A stretch of 64,000 bases of DNA, taken from positions 1-64,000 of the forward strand of contig JAWKQN010000021.1 in NCBI GenBank assembly GCA_041390125.1. Direction: 5' to 3'. The notes beneath the pieces were generated by a model. The model was not told where the DNA came from and made no database searches. It was given only the letters and a program-made list of their open reading frames with translations. The position numbers were made by a program, and so were the translations under genes. This DNA comes from Gemmatimonadota bacterium (GTDB lineage: Bacteria; Gemmatimonadota; Gemmatimonadetes; Longimicrobiales; Gaopeijiaceae). Of the stretch, positions 43,631 to 53,351 are shown piece by piece. The first letter of the stretch is position 1. The number at the start of each line of letters is the position of its first letter.

Positions 43631-46294
43631 TTATTCGGCTCGCAACGCCTCCGTCGGGTCGATGCGTGCGGCCCGCCGCGCCGGCACCCATGCGGCGAGC
43701 AGGGTGACCGCGGCCAACGTCAGGGCCACGCCCGCGTAGACCACCGGATCGCGGGGATCGACGCCTGCGACCACGCCCACCAGGACGCGGGACGCGGCCA
43801 CCGCGGCCAGCAGTCCCAGGACGGTGCCCCACACGGTGAGGCGCGCGCCCTGCCCCAGCACCAGACGCAGGACGCCGCTCCGGTCCGCGCCGAGCGCCAT
43901 GCGCACCCCCATCTCGTGCGTCCGCTGCGTGACCTGATTGGCGACGACGCCGTAGATGCCCAGCACCGCGAGCAGCAGCGCCGCCGCGGCGAACACCGAA
44001 AGCAGCGTGAGGCTGAGGCGCTCCCGACCGAGCGACTGCTCGATGAGTCCCTGCAGCGTACCCGCGTCCGTGAGCGGCACCGTGGGATCGATCCCGTCCA
44101 GGATACGGCGCAGGTCGGGCACGAGTCGCGTGGGATCTCCGGCGCCGGCCACCACGTAGCGGAGCGACGCCGTGGCGTTGAGCGACAGCGGCAGGTAGAC
44201 CTGGTAGCGGTCGTCCGCCTGTACGCTGTAGTGCCGGGCCTGGTCCACCACACCGACGATCGTCAGGGTGTCGTCCCCGATGAGCAGCGGGCTGCCCAGG
44301 GCGCTGCCGTTCGCAAAGAAGCGCCGGGCCAGCAGATCGTCGATCAGGGCCACGGGTGCGCCCTCCAGCTCGTCGGCCTCGTCGATCCTCCGCCCTTCGA
44401 GCAGGCGCATGCCCGCCGCGTCCATGAAGCCCGGCGTGACCACCATGTAGTCGATCAGCGGGTGATCCTCCTCGTCGACCCCCGTGTTTCCGGGCGCACC
44501 CGGGAACCGCATCCCGGTCTGGCCGGCCAGCGCCGTGAGCGGCAGGGCGTCGGTGGCGCCGACCCGCTCGACCCCCGGGAGCGCGGACACCGCGGCGCGG
44601 AAGCGGGTGTCGAACGCGACGACGTCTCCGTCTTCCGGATACCGGTTGGGGTCCAGCGTCACCGTGACGGTGAGGGCGTCCCGCCCGTCGAAGCCCGGAT
44701 CCGCCGTCAGGAGCCGGACGAACGCGCGCGTGATCAGCCCGGAGCTGACGAGCAGCACCAGGCTGAGCGCCACCTGGATCACCACGAGTGCGGAGCGCGT
44801 CCGCGCGCCGGTGCGGCCGGCACCGCTGCGGGTGCCGCCTTCCCGCAGGCGCTGCGCAGCCGCGTCGCGCAGTGCGCGGAGCGCCGGGAGCAGTCCCGCG
44901 CCCAGGCTCATGACGAGCGTGACCAGGGCGGCCGTGGTCAGCACGGACGCGTCCACCGCGATCTCCATCCGCCGAGGCAATCCCGCCGGTGCGATGCTCC
45001 GGATGAGATCCGCACCGGCGAACGCGATCGCCACGCCCACGGCACCTCCAGCCAGACCCAGCAGCAGGCTCTCGGAGAGCAGGCTCTGGAGCACGCGGGC
45101 ACGCCCCGCGCCCAGGGCCGAGAGGAGCGCCAGCTCCCGGTCGCGTCGGATGGCGCGCCCGAGGAGGAGCGCGGTGAGGTTGGCGCCCAGGATGAGCAAC
45201 AGGAGCGTCGCGGCGCCCAGCAGGGACACGAGCGCCGGCCGCACGCCGCCCACCAGGTCCTCCTGCAAGCCGACGCCCCACATCTCCAGTCCGCGGTTGC
45301 GGAAGATCGCGTCCAGCTCCCGCCCCACGGCATCGATGGCGGACTCCACCTGGGCCGGCGAAGCGCCGTCACGCACCCGCGCCAGCCCGGCGAAGCTCCC
45401 CGCATGCGGGTCGAGCGAGGCCAGGTCGGCGCGCAGCGGGATCCACAGGTCGCCCTCGGGAGAGGGGCTGCCCAGGCTCGAATGCACCACGAAGTGCAGG
45501 CCCTTTGGAGCGACACCCACCACCGTGGTGGGCTCTCCGTTGAGGTAGATGTCCGTCCCCAGCACGGCGGGGTCGGCACCGAAGGCGGTGGTCCACAGCG
45601 CGTGCCCCAGCACGGCAACGGCGGGTGCCCCCGGTGTGTCCTCACCGGGCTGGAAGCCGCGCCCCAGCGCCGGCGCGACGCCAAGGAGGTCGAAGACGTC
45701 CGCCGACGCCACGGTCGCGCGCACGCGCTGCGGCGCGGCGCCGTCCCTTCCCGTCAGGTTGAGCTCGTCGCTGCGGAAGGCCGCGACACCTTCGAACGCG
45801 TCCGTCTGTTCGCGCAGCATCGCGATGTCGGGTCCACCCAACCACCCGCGATCGAGATCGAACCAGTAGTCGCGCCAGATCCACAGCAGGTCGTCCGGCT
45901 CCTCGTACGGCGGTGGCTCCAGCAGCACCGATTCCACCACGCCGTAGATCGCTGCGAACGCGCCGATCCCGACGCCGATGGTCAGCACCGAGACCGCGGT
46001 GAACACCGGTGCCCGCCGCAGGCGCCGCGCCGCGCGGGTCAGCTCCATCCTCCATCCTCCCATGATCCCCCCTCCCGTTCCCCGGACGTTGCCCCGCATT
46101 CCCGTCAGCGGCACGGCGACGACGAAGCGCACGACGTTCCTGGCGTACCAGAGCGTCGCCCGCAGCCGTCCCTGCCGGCGCTCCCGCACCGCGTACAGCT
46201 CGGCCATGTCCCCGGTGATGGCGTCGCGGTCCTCCTCCGGCACGACGCGCCGGAGCAGGCCTTCCATCCATCCCGGAGGGCCGCGTCCCGTCAC
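43631..46294 (-). CDS. ADOP-type ABC permease with N-terminal prefix domain
   Basis: An 887-residue ADOP permease. Unlike the one at 10772, it has the ADOP N-terminal cytoplasmic prefix (EGLLRRVVPEEDRDAITGDMAELY and YARNVVRFVVAVPLTG, in pieces) ahead of the first membrane helix (about 95). After that come two MacB-like periplasmic domains, two FtsX blocks and the hallmark C-terminus WVPARRAARIDPTEALRAE. The upstream PadR regulator overlaps it (ATGA/GTGA style), which is the usual PadR-ADOP operon. No ATPase gene is adjacent. Confidence 0.9.
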   Translation of the reverse strand: MTGRGPPGWMEGLLRRVVPEEDRDAITGDMAELYAVRERRQGRLRATLWYARNVVRFVVAVPLTGMRGNVRGTGGGIMGGWRMELTRAARRLRRAPVFTAVSVLTIGVGIGAFAAIYGVVESVLLEPPPYEEPDDLLWIWRDYWFDLDRGWLGGPDIAMLREQTDAFEGVAAFRSDELNLTGRDGAAPQRVRATVASADVFDLLGVAPALGRGFQPGEDTPGAPAVAVLGHALWTTAFGADPAVLGTDIYLNGEPTTVVGVAPKGLHFVVHSSLGSPSPEGDLWIPLRADLASLDPHAGSFAGLARVRDGASPAQVESAIDAVGRELDAIFRNRGLEMWGVGLQEDLVGGVRPALVSLLGAATLLLLILGANLTALLLGRAIRRDRELALLSALGAGRARVLQSLLSESLLLGLAGGAVGVAIAFAGADLIRSIAPAGLPRRMEIAVDASVLTTAALVTLVMSLGAGLLPALRALRDAAAQRLREGGTRSGAGRTGARTRSALVVIQVALSLVLLVSSGLITRAFVRLLTADPGFDGRDALTVTVTLDPNRYPEDGDVVAFDTRFRAAVSALPGVERVGATDALPLTALAGQTGMRFPGAPGNTGVDEEDHPLIDYMVVTPGFMDAAGMRLLEGRRIDEADELEGAPVALIDDLLARRFFANGSALGSPLLIGDDTLTIVGVVDQARHYSVQADDRYQVYLPLSLNATASLRYVVAGAGDPTRLVPDLRRILDGIDPTVPLTDAGTLQGLIEQSLGRERLSLTLLSVFAAAALLLAVLGIYGVVANQVTQRTHEMGVRMALGADRSGVLRLVLGQGARLTVWGTVLGLLAAVAASRVLVGVVAGVDPRDPVVYAGVALTLAAVTLLAAWVPARRAARIDPTEALRAE

Positions 46295-46623
46295 ACGCCC
46301 TCCTCCAGCAGCGCGTCCAGACCGTCCCAGAGCCGGACCAGTTGCCGCCGGCTCTCGCGCAGCAGCTCCACGCCCGCCGGCTCCACCCGGAAGTAGCGGC
46401 GCGGCCGCCCGGCAGGCTCCTGCTTCGGCGGACGCATCGCCGAGGTGGTGACGCCGTTCTCCTCCAGGCGACGGAGCGCGATGTAGACCGCGGCGGGCGC
46501 CACCTCGCGGCCGGTGCGCTCCTCCAGCTCGAGCACGATCGAGGCGCTGTACGCGTCGTCCCCCAGGCGGAGGACCGCGAGGAGCACCTGCTGCTCGAAT
46601 TCGCCCAACGTCTCCTTGCCCAC
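46291..46623 (-). CDS. PadR-family transcriptional regulator
   Basis: A 110-residue winged-helix repressor. LGEFEQQVLLAVLRLGDDAYSASIVLELEERTGREVAPAAVYIALRRLEENG and RPRRYFRVEPAGVELL (in pieces) give the PadR HTH and wing; the second part dimerises. It is a short PadR (subfamily 2, ~110 residues) and lies in front of an ADOP permease, which it probably controls. Two related sites upstream suggest autoregulation. The GTG at 46623 has an AAGGGGA before it. An upstream ATG in frame would place the protein inside the operator. Confidence 0.85.
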   Translation of the reverse strand: MGKETLGEFEQQVLLAVLRLGDDAYSASIVLELEERTGREVAPAAVYIALRRLEENGVTTSAMRPPKQEPAGRPRRYFRVEPAGVELLRESRRQLVRLWDGLDALLEEGV

Positions 46624-46662
46624 TGCGTCCCCTTCGCGTTCAGCCGTACCCTCTGGCTCGGC

Positions 46663-46717
46663 ACTAGCATTGTTAATCCATGCTGCCTGGAAGGTGATCG
46701 GGATTAGCATTGTTAGT
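46663..46717. promoter_or_regulatory. Two operator-like repeats upstream of padR
   Basis: ACTAGCATTGTTAAT (46663-46677) and ATTAGCATTGTTAGT (46703-46717) differ at two positions, lie exactly 40 bases apart, and are AYTA-N7-TART semi-palindromes. A TTGACT hexamer on the minus strand (46720-46715) overlaps the second copy. Their place between padR and the divergent deacetylase fits PadR binding. Confidence 0.6.
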
Positions 46718-46863
46718 CAAGAGTGGCGCGCGAGGGGCCCGCCGGATCGGGGACGCAGGGCACCCGGAGGGCTCGACGCCGGTAGAGTCCCCGCGGAGGG
46801 CTCCGGACGACGCCCGCCGCCGTCGGCGCAGCGCGGGGACACACCACACGGGAGGGGCGGGGG

Positions 46864-47835
46864 ATGCGGAGAGGTCATCGGGGCATGGAGCGCGCACGAG
46901 CGTCGACGACCTCGGCGCTGGTCGTCGCGGCCGTGCTGGCCGCGTCGCCCCTGGAGGCGCAGACCCGCCGCATGGCGCTCACCTTCGACGACCTGCCGGC
47001 CCAGGCCGCGCGCCAGGAGACCGCCGTCTTCGACTCCATCACGGACGGGATCCTCGCCCATCTGTCCGCCCGGAACGCGCCGGCCGTCGGGTTCGTGAAC
47101 GAGGGCAAGCTCGACCGCAACGGTGGGCCCGACCCCGCGCGCGTGGCCGTGCTGCGCCGCTGGTTGCAGGCCGGCCACGAGCTGGGCAACCACACCCGCA
47201 CCCACCCGGACCTGCACACCACCCCGGTGGAGGTCTGGCTGGCGGACCTCGAGGCCGGGGAGCCGGTGACGCGCGCCCTGGCCGCCGAGGCGGGAATGCC
47301 GTTCCGGTACTTCCGTCATCCCATGCTGCACACGGGGCGGACGCCCGAGATCAAGGCGCGGGTGGCCGAGCGTCTCGACGCGCTCGGCTACGAGGTGGCG
47401 CCGGTCACCATCGACAACCAGGAGTGGATCTTCGCGCGCGCCTGGGACAACGCCATGGAAGACCGTGAGCCCGCGCTGGCCGGTCGCATCGCGGACGCCT
47501 ACGTGTCCTACATGGACAGCATCGTGGGCTACTACGAGCAGCAGTCGCGGGCCATCGTGGGCTACGAGCTTCCCCAGGTGCTGCTGCTGCACGCGAACCG
47601 CCTCAACGCGCACGTGCTCGACCGGTTGCTGACCGCGCTCGTCGCGCGCGGGTACACCTTCGTGGAGCTGGAGGAGGCGCTCGCCGATCCCGCGTATGCA
47701 CGCGGGGACGGGTACCTGGGGCCGGCCGGCATCACCTGGCTGCACCGCTGGGCATTGGCCGACGGCCAACGCGGCGCGTTCTTCGCGGGGGAGCCCGAGG
47801 TCCCGGCGTTCGTGCAGGAGGCGTTCGAGCGGTGA
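46864..47835 (+). CDS. Polysaccharide deacetylase (NodB-like), secreted
   Basis: A 323-residue protein with a signal peptide (RASTTSALVVAAVLAASPLEAQ). The NodB fold motifs are present: MALTFDDLPAQ (general base Asp and metal Asp), ELGNHTRTHPDL (metal-binding His pair), and FRYFRHPMLHTG (motif 3). It would remove N-acetyl groups from peptidoglycan, chitin-like or exopolysaccharide substrates. ATG at 46864 has GGAGGGG upstream; ATG at 46885 is an alternative. It diverges from padR across the operator region. Confidence 0.82.
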   Translation: MRRGHRGMERARASTTSALVVAAVLAASPLEAQTRRMALTFDDLPAQAARQETAVFDSITDGILAHLSARNAPAVGFVNEGKLDRNGGPDPARVAVLRRWLQAGHELGNHTRTHPDLHTTPVEVWLADLEAGEPVTRALAAEAGMPFRYFRHPMLHTGRTPEIKARVAERLDALGYEVAPVTIDNQEWIFARAWDNAMEDREPALAGRIADAYVSYMDSIVGYYEQQSRAIVGYELPQVLLLHANRLNAHVLDRLLTALVARGYTFVELEEALADPAYARGDGYLGPAGITWLHRWALADGQRGAFFAGEPEVPAFVQEAFER

Positions 47836-47877
47836 ACGGGCAGCCGCGCCGCGCGGTCCCGCCCGCGCCGCCCCCGC

Positions 47878-50139
47878 TCAGCGCGCCAGATCCAGCAGCC
47901 GGCTGTACTTGATCACGAGCTGGCGCTGCTTGGGGCCGGCCACGATGCCGGTGCGCTCCAACGAACCGCGATGGTTGGTGTCGTTCCAGACGATGAACAG
48001 CCCCGTGCCGGCCGCGTCCAACCACCCCAGACGGATGTTGGAGCCGAGGTCGCGGGTGTCGTCGTTGTACTGCACGTTGGCCTGCAGGTAGAGCCGCGGC
48101 GTGAAGGCGTACGCGGCGTTCACGCGTACCACGGACGTCGTGAAGCTGCCCTGGTCCAGACGCACGTCGAAGTAGTTCACGCGCACGCTCGTGGTGAGCT
48201 TGTCGCTGTAGCGGTAGTCCAGCGTGGCGTTGGGCCCGAAGCGCGTGCCGTTGTAGAACCCGCCGAGCGACCAACCCCCGGAGAGCGAGAGCGGCGCGCC
48301 GCGGTTGGTGTTGGCCCGGAACTCCCAGTCCACGTTGTCGTAGCTGCCGGGCGGGATCACGATGCCGTCGCGGATCTCGAACGGTTCCTCCAGTCCCTCC
48401 CCCGTGAGGTTCAGGCCGGGAAGCTGGAAGAAGGCGCCGTTCTCGAAGGCGAAGTGGTTGTCGATGTGCACCAGGTAGGTCTCGAGGAAGCCGTCCAGGG
48501 ACCAGAAGGCGTTCGCGGAGACATGGGGCCGGAACTCCCGGAACCACGGCACGCTGGCCACCCGGATGTGACGGAGCGCACGGGCGTTGGCGTGACGGTA
48601 GTCGCGTCGGTTGACGAAGCCCACCTCGGGATTGAAGGCGTCGCCGATCTGCCGGTAGCCGAGTGAGAGCTGCCAATCCCGCGTGATGTACTCGGCGCTG
48701 CCTTCGAAGCCGTATTCACCACCGTGGAAGCCCGAGCCGGGGGCGGCCTCCCCTGCGGGCACCGGGGTGGTGGTCAGGCTGGCCCACCCGTCGAACGTCA
48801 ACGCGTCCCCCACGCCCAGGCGGCCGTCCACGCCCCACGTCAGGTTGTAGTCGTCCGTGTCGGTCGTGTTCAGGCGCGACACCGCGATCGCGCCCAGTTG
48901 TGTGCGGTTGCCGAACTCCCGGAAGCCGCGCAGCACGCCGAAGTTGTTGGCGGGTGCGATGGGCTCGCGCAGCGCGGTGACCTCGTCGAACCCGAAGACC
49001 TCGTCCGTCTGGATGTTCAGGACGCCGAGCTGGAAGCGGCCGGCCTTCCCGGTCAGCCGGGCACCCGCCAGGATGGGCACCTCCTGGCCGCCGGACAGAC
49101 CGATGCGCCGGCTGAAGAACAGCTCTGCCGACTGACTGGCGCCCACCGCGAAGGTGCCCGCGTTCTCGAGGAAGAACGCGCGCTTCTCCGGGAAGAAGAG
49201 GCTGAAGCGCGTGAGGTTGACCTGCTGATCGTCCACCTCCACCTGCGCGAAGTCCGTGTTGGCGGTGAGGTCGAGCGTCAGGCTCTGGGTGATCCCGATC
49301 TTGGCGTCCCCGCCCACCTGGGTTCCGTAGTCCACGGCAGGTGCGCTGACCTGGTAGTCCTTGAAGCCTTCGGCGAGGAGGTAGGGCATCAGCGACACGG
49401 TGCGCCGCGCGGGCGCCTCCAGGCCCAGCGTGCCGGCGAGCGACACCCGGTAGACGTCGAACTGCCGCGGGATCGGCGCCCACACCGACTGCTCGCTGTT
49501 GCGGCGGATCTTGCGCTCGAAGTTCAGCCCCCACTCCTGGGCACCGCTGCCGCCGTAGCGGACGGTGGAGAAGGGGATGCGCATCTCGGCATACCAACCC
49601 TGGGCGTCGCGGCTCGTGGCCACCTCCCACGACCCGTCCCAGTTCAGGTTGAAGCCTCCGGCGGAGCCCGCCTGCTGGCGTCCGCTGCCCGGCCCACCCG
49701 CCACGCCTTCACCCGCCACCTGCCCGTCGTATTCGATGCCCGCGGGCGTGGTGCCGAACACGAAGGCGTTCTGGCGATCGCGGTAGGTGTCGAGCACCAC
49801 CACGAACGCGTCCGAGTCGTTGAGGGAGGCGTCGCGCAGGGTCTGCCCCACCACGATGCCCCCGGGCGTGTCGTCGAAGAGCCAGGCCCCGACGTACAGC
49901 GCCTGCGCGTCGTAGCCGATGCGGACCTCCGTCCGCTGCGAGACCGGCCGGCCTTCCACGGGCTCGCGCTGGAGGAAGCCGGACAGCGCGGGCAGGCCGG
50001 ACCAGGCCTCGTCCGAGAGACGACCATCGATCACCGGAGCCACGGCCAGCGGAGCCGCCTGCGCCGTCCGCGGCTGTTGCGCACGGAGGACGCCAGGAAC
50101 GAACAGCACGAAGAGCAGGGCCAGTCGGAGCGTCCTCAT
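47878..50139 (-). CDS. DUF5916 outer-membrane protein with CBM9-like domain
   Basis: A 753-residue protein with a signal peptide (RLALLFVLFVPGVLRAQ). Residues about 33-215 form a CBM9-like sandwich (APVIDGRLSDEAWSGLPAL; VRIGYDAQALYVGAWLFDD) that often binds carbohydrate. The rest is beta-barrel-like and has the DUF5916 core (TQVGGDAKIGITQSLTLDLTANTDFAQVEVDDQQVNLTRFSLFFPEKRAFFLENAG in pieces). DUF5916 proteins are common in Gemmatimonadota and Bacteroidota and of unknown function. The C-terminal ...KYSRLLDLAR probably closes the barrel. ATG at 50139 is preceded by GAGGATGG. Confidence 0.85.
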   Translation of the reverse strand: MRTLRLALLFVLFVPGVLRAQQPRTAQAAPLAVAPVIDGRLSDEAWSGLPALSGFLQREPVEGRPVSQRTEVRIGYDAQALYVGAWLFDDTPGGIVVGQTLRDASLNDSDAFVVVLDTYRDRQNAFVFGTTPAGIEYDGQVAGEGVAGGPGSGRQQAGSAGGFNLNWDGSWEVATSRDAQGWYAEMRIPFSTVRYGGSGAQEWGLNFERKIRRNSEQSVWAPIPRQFDVYRVSLAGTLGLEAPARRTVSLMPYLLAEGFKDYQVSAPAVDYGTQVGGDAKIGITQSLTLDLTANTDFAQVEVDDQQVNLTRFSLFFPEKRAFFLENAGTFAVGASQSAELFFSRRIGLSGGQEVPILAGARLTGKAGRFQLGVLNIQTDEVFGFDEVTALREPIAPANNFGVLRGFREFGNRTQLGAIAVSRLNTTDTDDYNLTWGVDGRLGVGDALTFDGWASLTTTPVPAGEAAPGSGFHGGEYGFEGSAEYITRDWQLSLGYRQIGDAFNPEVGFVNRRDYRHANARALRHIRVASVPWFREFRPHVSANAFWSLDGFLETYLVHIDNHFAFENGAFFQLPGLNLTGEGLEEPFEIRDGIVIPPGSYDNVDWEFRANTNRGAPLSLSGGWSLGGFYNGTRFGPNATLDYRYSDKLTTSVRVNYFDVRLDQGSFTTSVVRVNAAYAFTPRLYLQANVQYNDDTRDLGSNIRLGWLDAAGTGLFIVWNDTNHRGSLERTGIVAGPKQRQLVIKYSRLLDLAR

Positions 50140-50348
50140 CCATCCTCGGGCGAAGCGGCCGCGGCCGGGCCCCGGCACCCCCGGGAGCCCGACACGTGGA
50201 CCGGCGGCGGCCAATCTCCCGGGGCCGGGCGTGGGGCGCAATGCAGCCCACGCTCCGCGGGTCCACCCGCCTGGATGCACGAAGGCCGGTGCGGGAGGGA
50301 TCGGCTTCCCCCCGCACCGGCCGGTGCGCGGCTACCCCAACGCCGCGG

Positions 50349-51788
50349 CTACTGCAGCTTCATGAGCAGCAGCTGTCCGTCCTCCACGCACTCCGGGCAC
50401 GCCGGCACGGCCTGGCCGTGTGCCTGCACGTCGAAGATCCAGGCGCCGGCGCCGAACCACGGGGACGCGTCCACGAGCCCACTGGTCTCCCAGCAGTCGC
50501 TGGCGCCCGGCGAGCAGTCGCCGCCGCTGACCTGCGCGATCTTCGTCCCGATCGGGTCCACCAGCTCGCCCTGCGTGTTCCACGTCGAGCTGCCAGATGG
50601 CCGGCGGACGCGCGCCGCGGTCGCCTCCCACGGGCCGTTGGCCGGGTCCTCCTGCAGCATGACCTCACCTGCCGTCGGATTCATGTCGCCGTTGTCCGGC
50701 GAGGCCCAGCCGGTGGCGGGCCGTCCGAGCGGCCGATCAGCGTCAGCGTGGCGCCGCCACCGACCGGATCCTTCCAGTTCGTGGAAGTCGATCCGGTAGA
50801 TCGATCCCCACGGATCGATGGGCGTGCCGTCGTCGGGATCCGTGATGCTCTGACGGCCGGTGTCGAAGAAGTACGCGCACGCCCTTCTGGCCGGGGCGCT
50901 TGTCGTAGAAGCCATCCTCGAGCCGGATGAACGGGAAGGCCAGGACGGAGGGCAGTCGTTGAACGCCTCCATCGCCTGGTAGTCCAGGTGGATGCGCTCC
51001 GGGACCTTCACCCAGTGACCGGTGATGCCCTGGCCGACGGTCAGGTCGTTGGGCAACAGGCGGGTCCTCGGCCGCGAACACGTACAGGTCACCCAGGCCG
51101 CGCAGCACGCGATAGTGGTTGCTCGACGTACATGTAGAGCTCGGACTCGGCGCCGGCGCGGCCCACGCCGCTGCCCCCGTTGTCGTCGAAGTTCAGCACC
51201 ACGGTGTGCCCCGGAAGCCTGCGCACGGAGATCTGGTTCTCGTGCGCGTACAGGCCCAGCCAGGGCAGCTCGGTGACGTTCCCCTTCCGATCGATGGCGA
51301 GCTGCAGGCCGTCGTCCTGCTCCTCACCGGTGAAGAAGTAGCCGCCGCCGAAGCCGTCCCGGTTGTCCACCCACTCCGCCGAGCAGAGGCGGCTGTAGCC
51401 TTCGCTTCCGTCCAACGTGTACTCGTGATCGGTGATGTCGGCGTTCTTGACGTCGACGGTGAAGCGCGAGACGCGTGCGGCGCCCGAGATCTCGTGGTTC
51501 AGGTAGAGGTTGAAGCGGTCCCTGCCCCAGACGCCGATGCCGTCGGGGATGCCGACGAGCTGCTGGCCGCCGGGCAGGATGTCGCCCGCCGTGGCGAGCG
51601 GCTTCAGCGTGCCCGGCACCAGGAGCTCGGCCTGGGCCGGCTCGGTGGTGACGAAGCCCGGGAGACGGACGCCGGCCGTCCATGAGGCGGGGACGACCTC
51701 GGCGAGACGGCGGGGCGGGTGTGTCGCATGCGCCGACGGCCAGCAAGGCCGAGGCGGCGAGCACGGGAAGGACGGTGTTGCGCTGCAA
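50349..51788 (-). pseudogene. PhoX/DUF839-like secreted phosphatase, multiply frameshifted
   Basis: Pieces of one protein lie in different frames. TTG at 51788 starts a lipoprotein signal (VLPVLAASALLAVGACDT). A second piece resembles the PhoX/DUF839 family: GEEQDDGLQLAIDRKGNVT, ELPWLGLYAHENQISV and TVVLNFDDNGG, plus RLCSAEWV. Later pieces (DLYVFAAED, WVKVPERIHLDYQAMEAFND, AFPFIRLEDGFYDKRPGQ, YFFDTGRQSITDPDDGTP, CWETSGLVDASPWFGAGAW) follow each other in order after single-base shifts near 51,720, 51,120, 51,060, 50,950, 50,890 and 50,750. The family member would be a Ca/Fe-dependent alkaline phosphatase. This is either a decayed gene or a stretch with several indel errors. Confidence 0.6.
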
Positions 51789-51994
51789 GGTGCACCTCCA
51801 AAAACAGCGGGGATCGGACTTCCGATGACCGCGCCAAGAATGCCCCTGCGACTGTCGCGAACCGTGCGACGATGTGATGGGTTCATGTATGGAGTCGGCA
51901 ACGAGTGTGTAACCGGGCTCCGGCTACGCAACGAGGCGCCGGCCCGGCGGACCGGACCGGCGCCTCGAAGGACGCGTGCAGGCGGAGCGTGCCG

Positions 51995-52777
51995 TCAGCC
52001 TTCGGCCACCCAGTGCAGCGCGAACCAGGCGCCCTGCGGATCGGTGCAGGCCGCCACCTTGCCGCCCGGCACCTCCATCGGGCCGTGCATGAGCTGACCG
52101 CCGTTCTGCTTGACGCGGTCCACGGCCGCCTCGACGTCGTCCACGCGGATGTAGTGCATCCAGGCGCTGACGGGCACCTCCGGCGGCTTGTTCATCATCC
52201 CTCCCATCGGATGCTCCTGTCCGGTGTGGAAGGTCTGGTAGATGCCCATGGGGCCCATGTCCATGGCCTCGCCCTTGGTCCAGCCGAACAGGTCGGAGTA
52301 GAAGCTCCACGCCTTGTCCAGGTCGCCGGCCATCAGCTCGTTCCAGGAGATGTCCCCGACGCGCGGCATGCCGTCATACGCGGTTCCCTCGCCCTGGGGT
52401 GCGAACGCGGCGAACACCGCGCCGAACGGATCCGCGAGCGTGGCGAAGCGGCCCACCTCCGGGAGATCCATCGGCGGATGCAGCAGCGTGCCGCCCAATT
52501 GCTGCGCGCGGGCCACCGTCGCGTCCACGTCGGGCGTATGGATGTAGGCCAGCCAGTGCGGGGGCGCGCCCGCTTGCGCGGCCGCCTCCGGCAGCTGCAT
52601 CACGCCGCCGATGGGCCCGTTCTGCGTGGTCCACATGTCGTACGGCATGTCCGGGATGCCGCCCTTCCACTTTTCGGTGCCCCAGCCTGCGACCTTCGTG
52701 TAGAAGGCCTTGGCTCCCGCCGGATCCGTGGTCATCAGGTCGTACCACAGATAGCTGCCGCGCGGCGTGTCACTCAT
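51995..52777 (-). CDS. Two-domain VOC (glyoxalase/bleomycin resistance) protein
   Basis: A 260-residue protein with two VOC modules, about 1-125 and 135-258. Each has the paired beta-alpha-beta-beta-beta motif (TTDPAGAKAFYTKVAGW; AGDLDKAWSFYSDLFGWTK). It is the two-module arrangement of the 'hydroxylase' family. Metal ligands are not certain (HWLAYIHTPD; MHYIRVDD). It could bind a small hydrophobic or toxic molecule. Strong GGGGAGGGG before the ATG. It lies 64 bases after the DinB gene on the same strand. Confidence 0.78.
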   Translation of the reverse strand: MSDTPRGSYLWYDLMTTDPAGAKAFYTKVAGWGTEKWKGGIPDMPYDMWTTQNGPIGGVMQLPEAAAQAGAPPHWLAYIHTPDVDATVARAQQLGGTLLHPPMDLPEVGRFATLADPFGAVFAAFAPQGEGTAYDGMPRVGDISWNELMAGDLDKAWSFYSDLFGWTKGEAMDMGPMGIYQTFHTGQEHPMGGMMNKPPEVPVSAWMHYIRVDDVEAAVDRVKQNGGQLMHGPMEVPGGKVAACTDPQGAWFALHWVAEG

Positions 52778-52841
52778 CGATCCCCTCCCCGTCCTCCTGT
52801 GTGGTGGTGCGCCGGACCCTCCGACCCGGCGCGGGTGCCTC

Positions 52842-53351
52842 TCAGCTCTGTCCCGGCGCCTTGATCGCGCCCGCGTGTCCCGCCGTGCGCCGGGCCATGC
52901 CCAACTGGCCGGCGTGATAGCCCTGATGGAACGCCAGCAGCGCGAGCAGCTCGCCGCGCGTGGTCTCCCCTCCGAACGGATGCGGAACGGGCTGCGCCAG
53001 GTCCTCCGCGCTCAGCCGCTCCAGCCCGGCCAGGCAACGATCCTGCGAGGCCAGGAACCGCGTGCGCATGGTGTCCCAGTCGATGGCCGTCTCGGCGTCC
53101 GTGATGGGTTCGAAGCCCGCATTCGCCAACTGCTCCGAGTCCCATACGGGGGCCTCTCCGACGAGTTGCATGACCGCGTTGTGGACGTTGGTGAGGTGCC
53201 CGAGGATCCAGTTGGCGCAGTTGCCGCCGGCGGACTCCAGCGAGTCCTCCTGGGACATCCCTTCGATGTTGGCGCCGATGGTGCGATACACGAATGCGAA
53301 CTGGCTCTTCAGCAGGTCCTGGGCGCGGGGCGCTGCGGTCTCGGTGCTCAT
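52842..53351 (-). CDS. DinB-family metal-binding protein
   Basis: A 169-residue four-helix bundle. Histidines expected to bind the metal occur in WILGHLTNVHNAVM and in FHQGYHAGQLGMARR, the characteristic DinB/YfiT triad positions. These proteins act as thiol-dependent or mycothiol/bacillithiol transferases or have unknown function. The ATG overlaps the MarR stop, so the two are coupled. Confidence 0.75.
   Translation of the reverse strand: MSTETAAPRAQDLLKSQFAFVYRTIGANIEGMSQEDSLESAGGNCANWILGHLTNVHNAVMQLVGEAPVWDSEQLANAGFEPITDAETAIDWDTMRTRFLASQDRCLAGLERLSAEDLAQPVPHPFGGETTRGELLALLAFHQGYHAGQLGMARRTAGHAGAIKAPGQS

Noticed and set aside
50349..51788. Programmed frameshifting in the PhoX-like gene
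   Set aside because: Too many shifts, at no slippery motif, and in both directions; decay or error is more likely.
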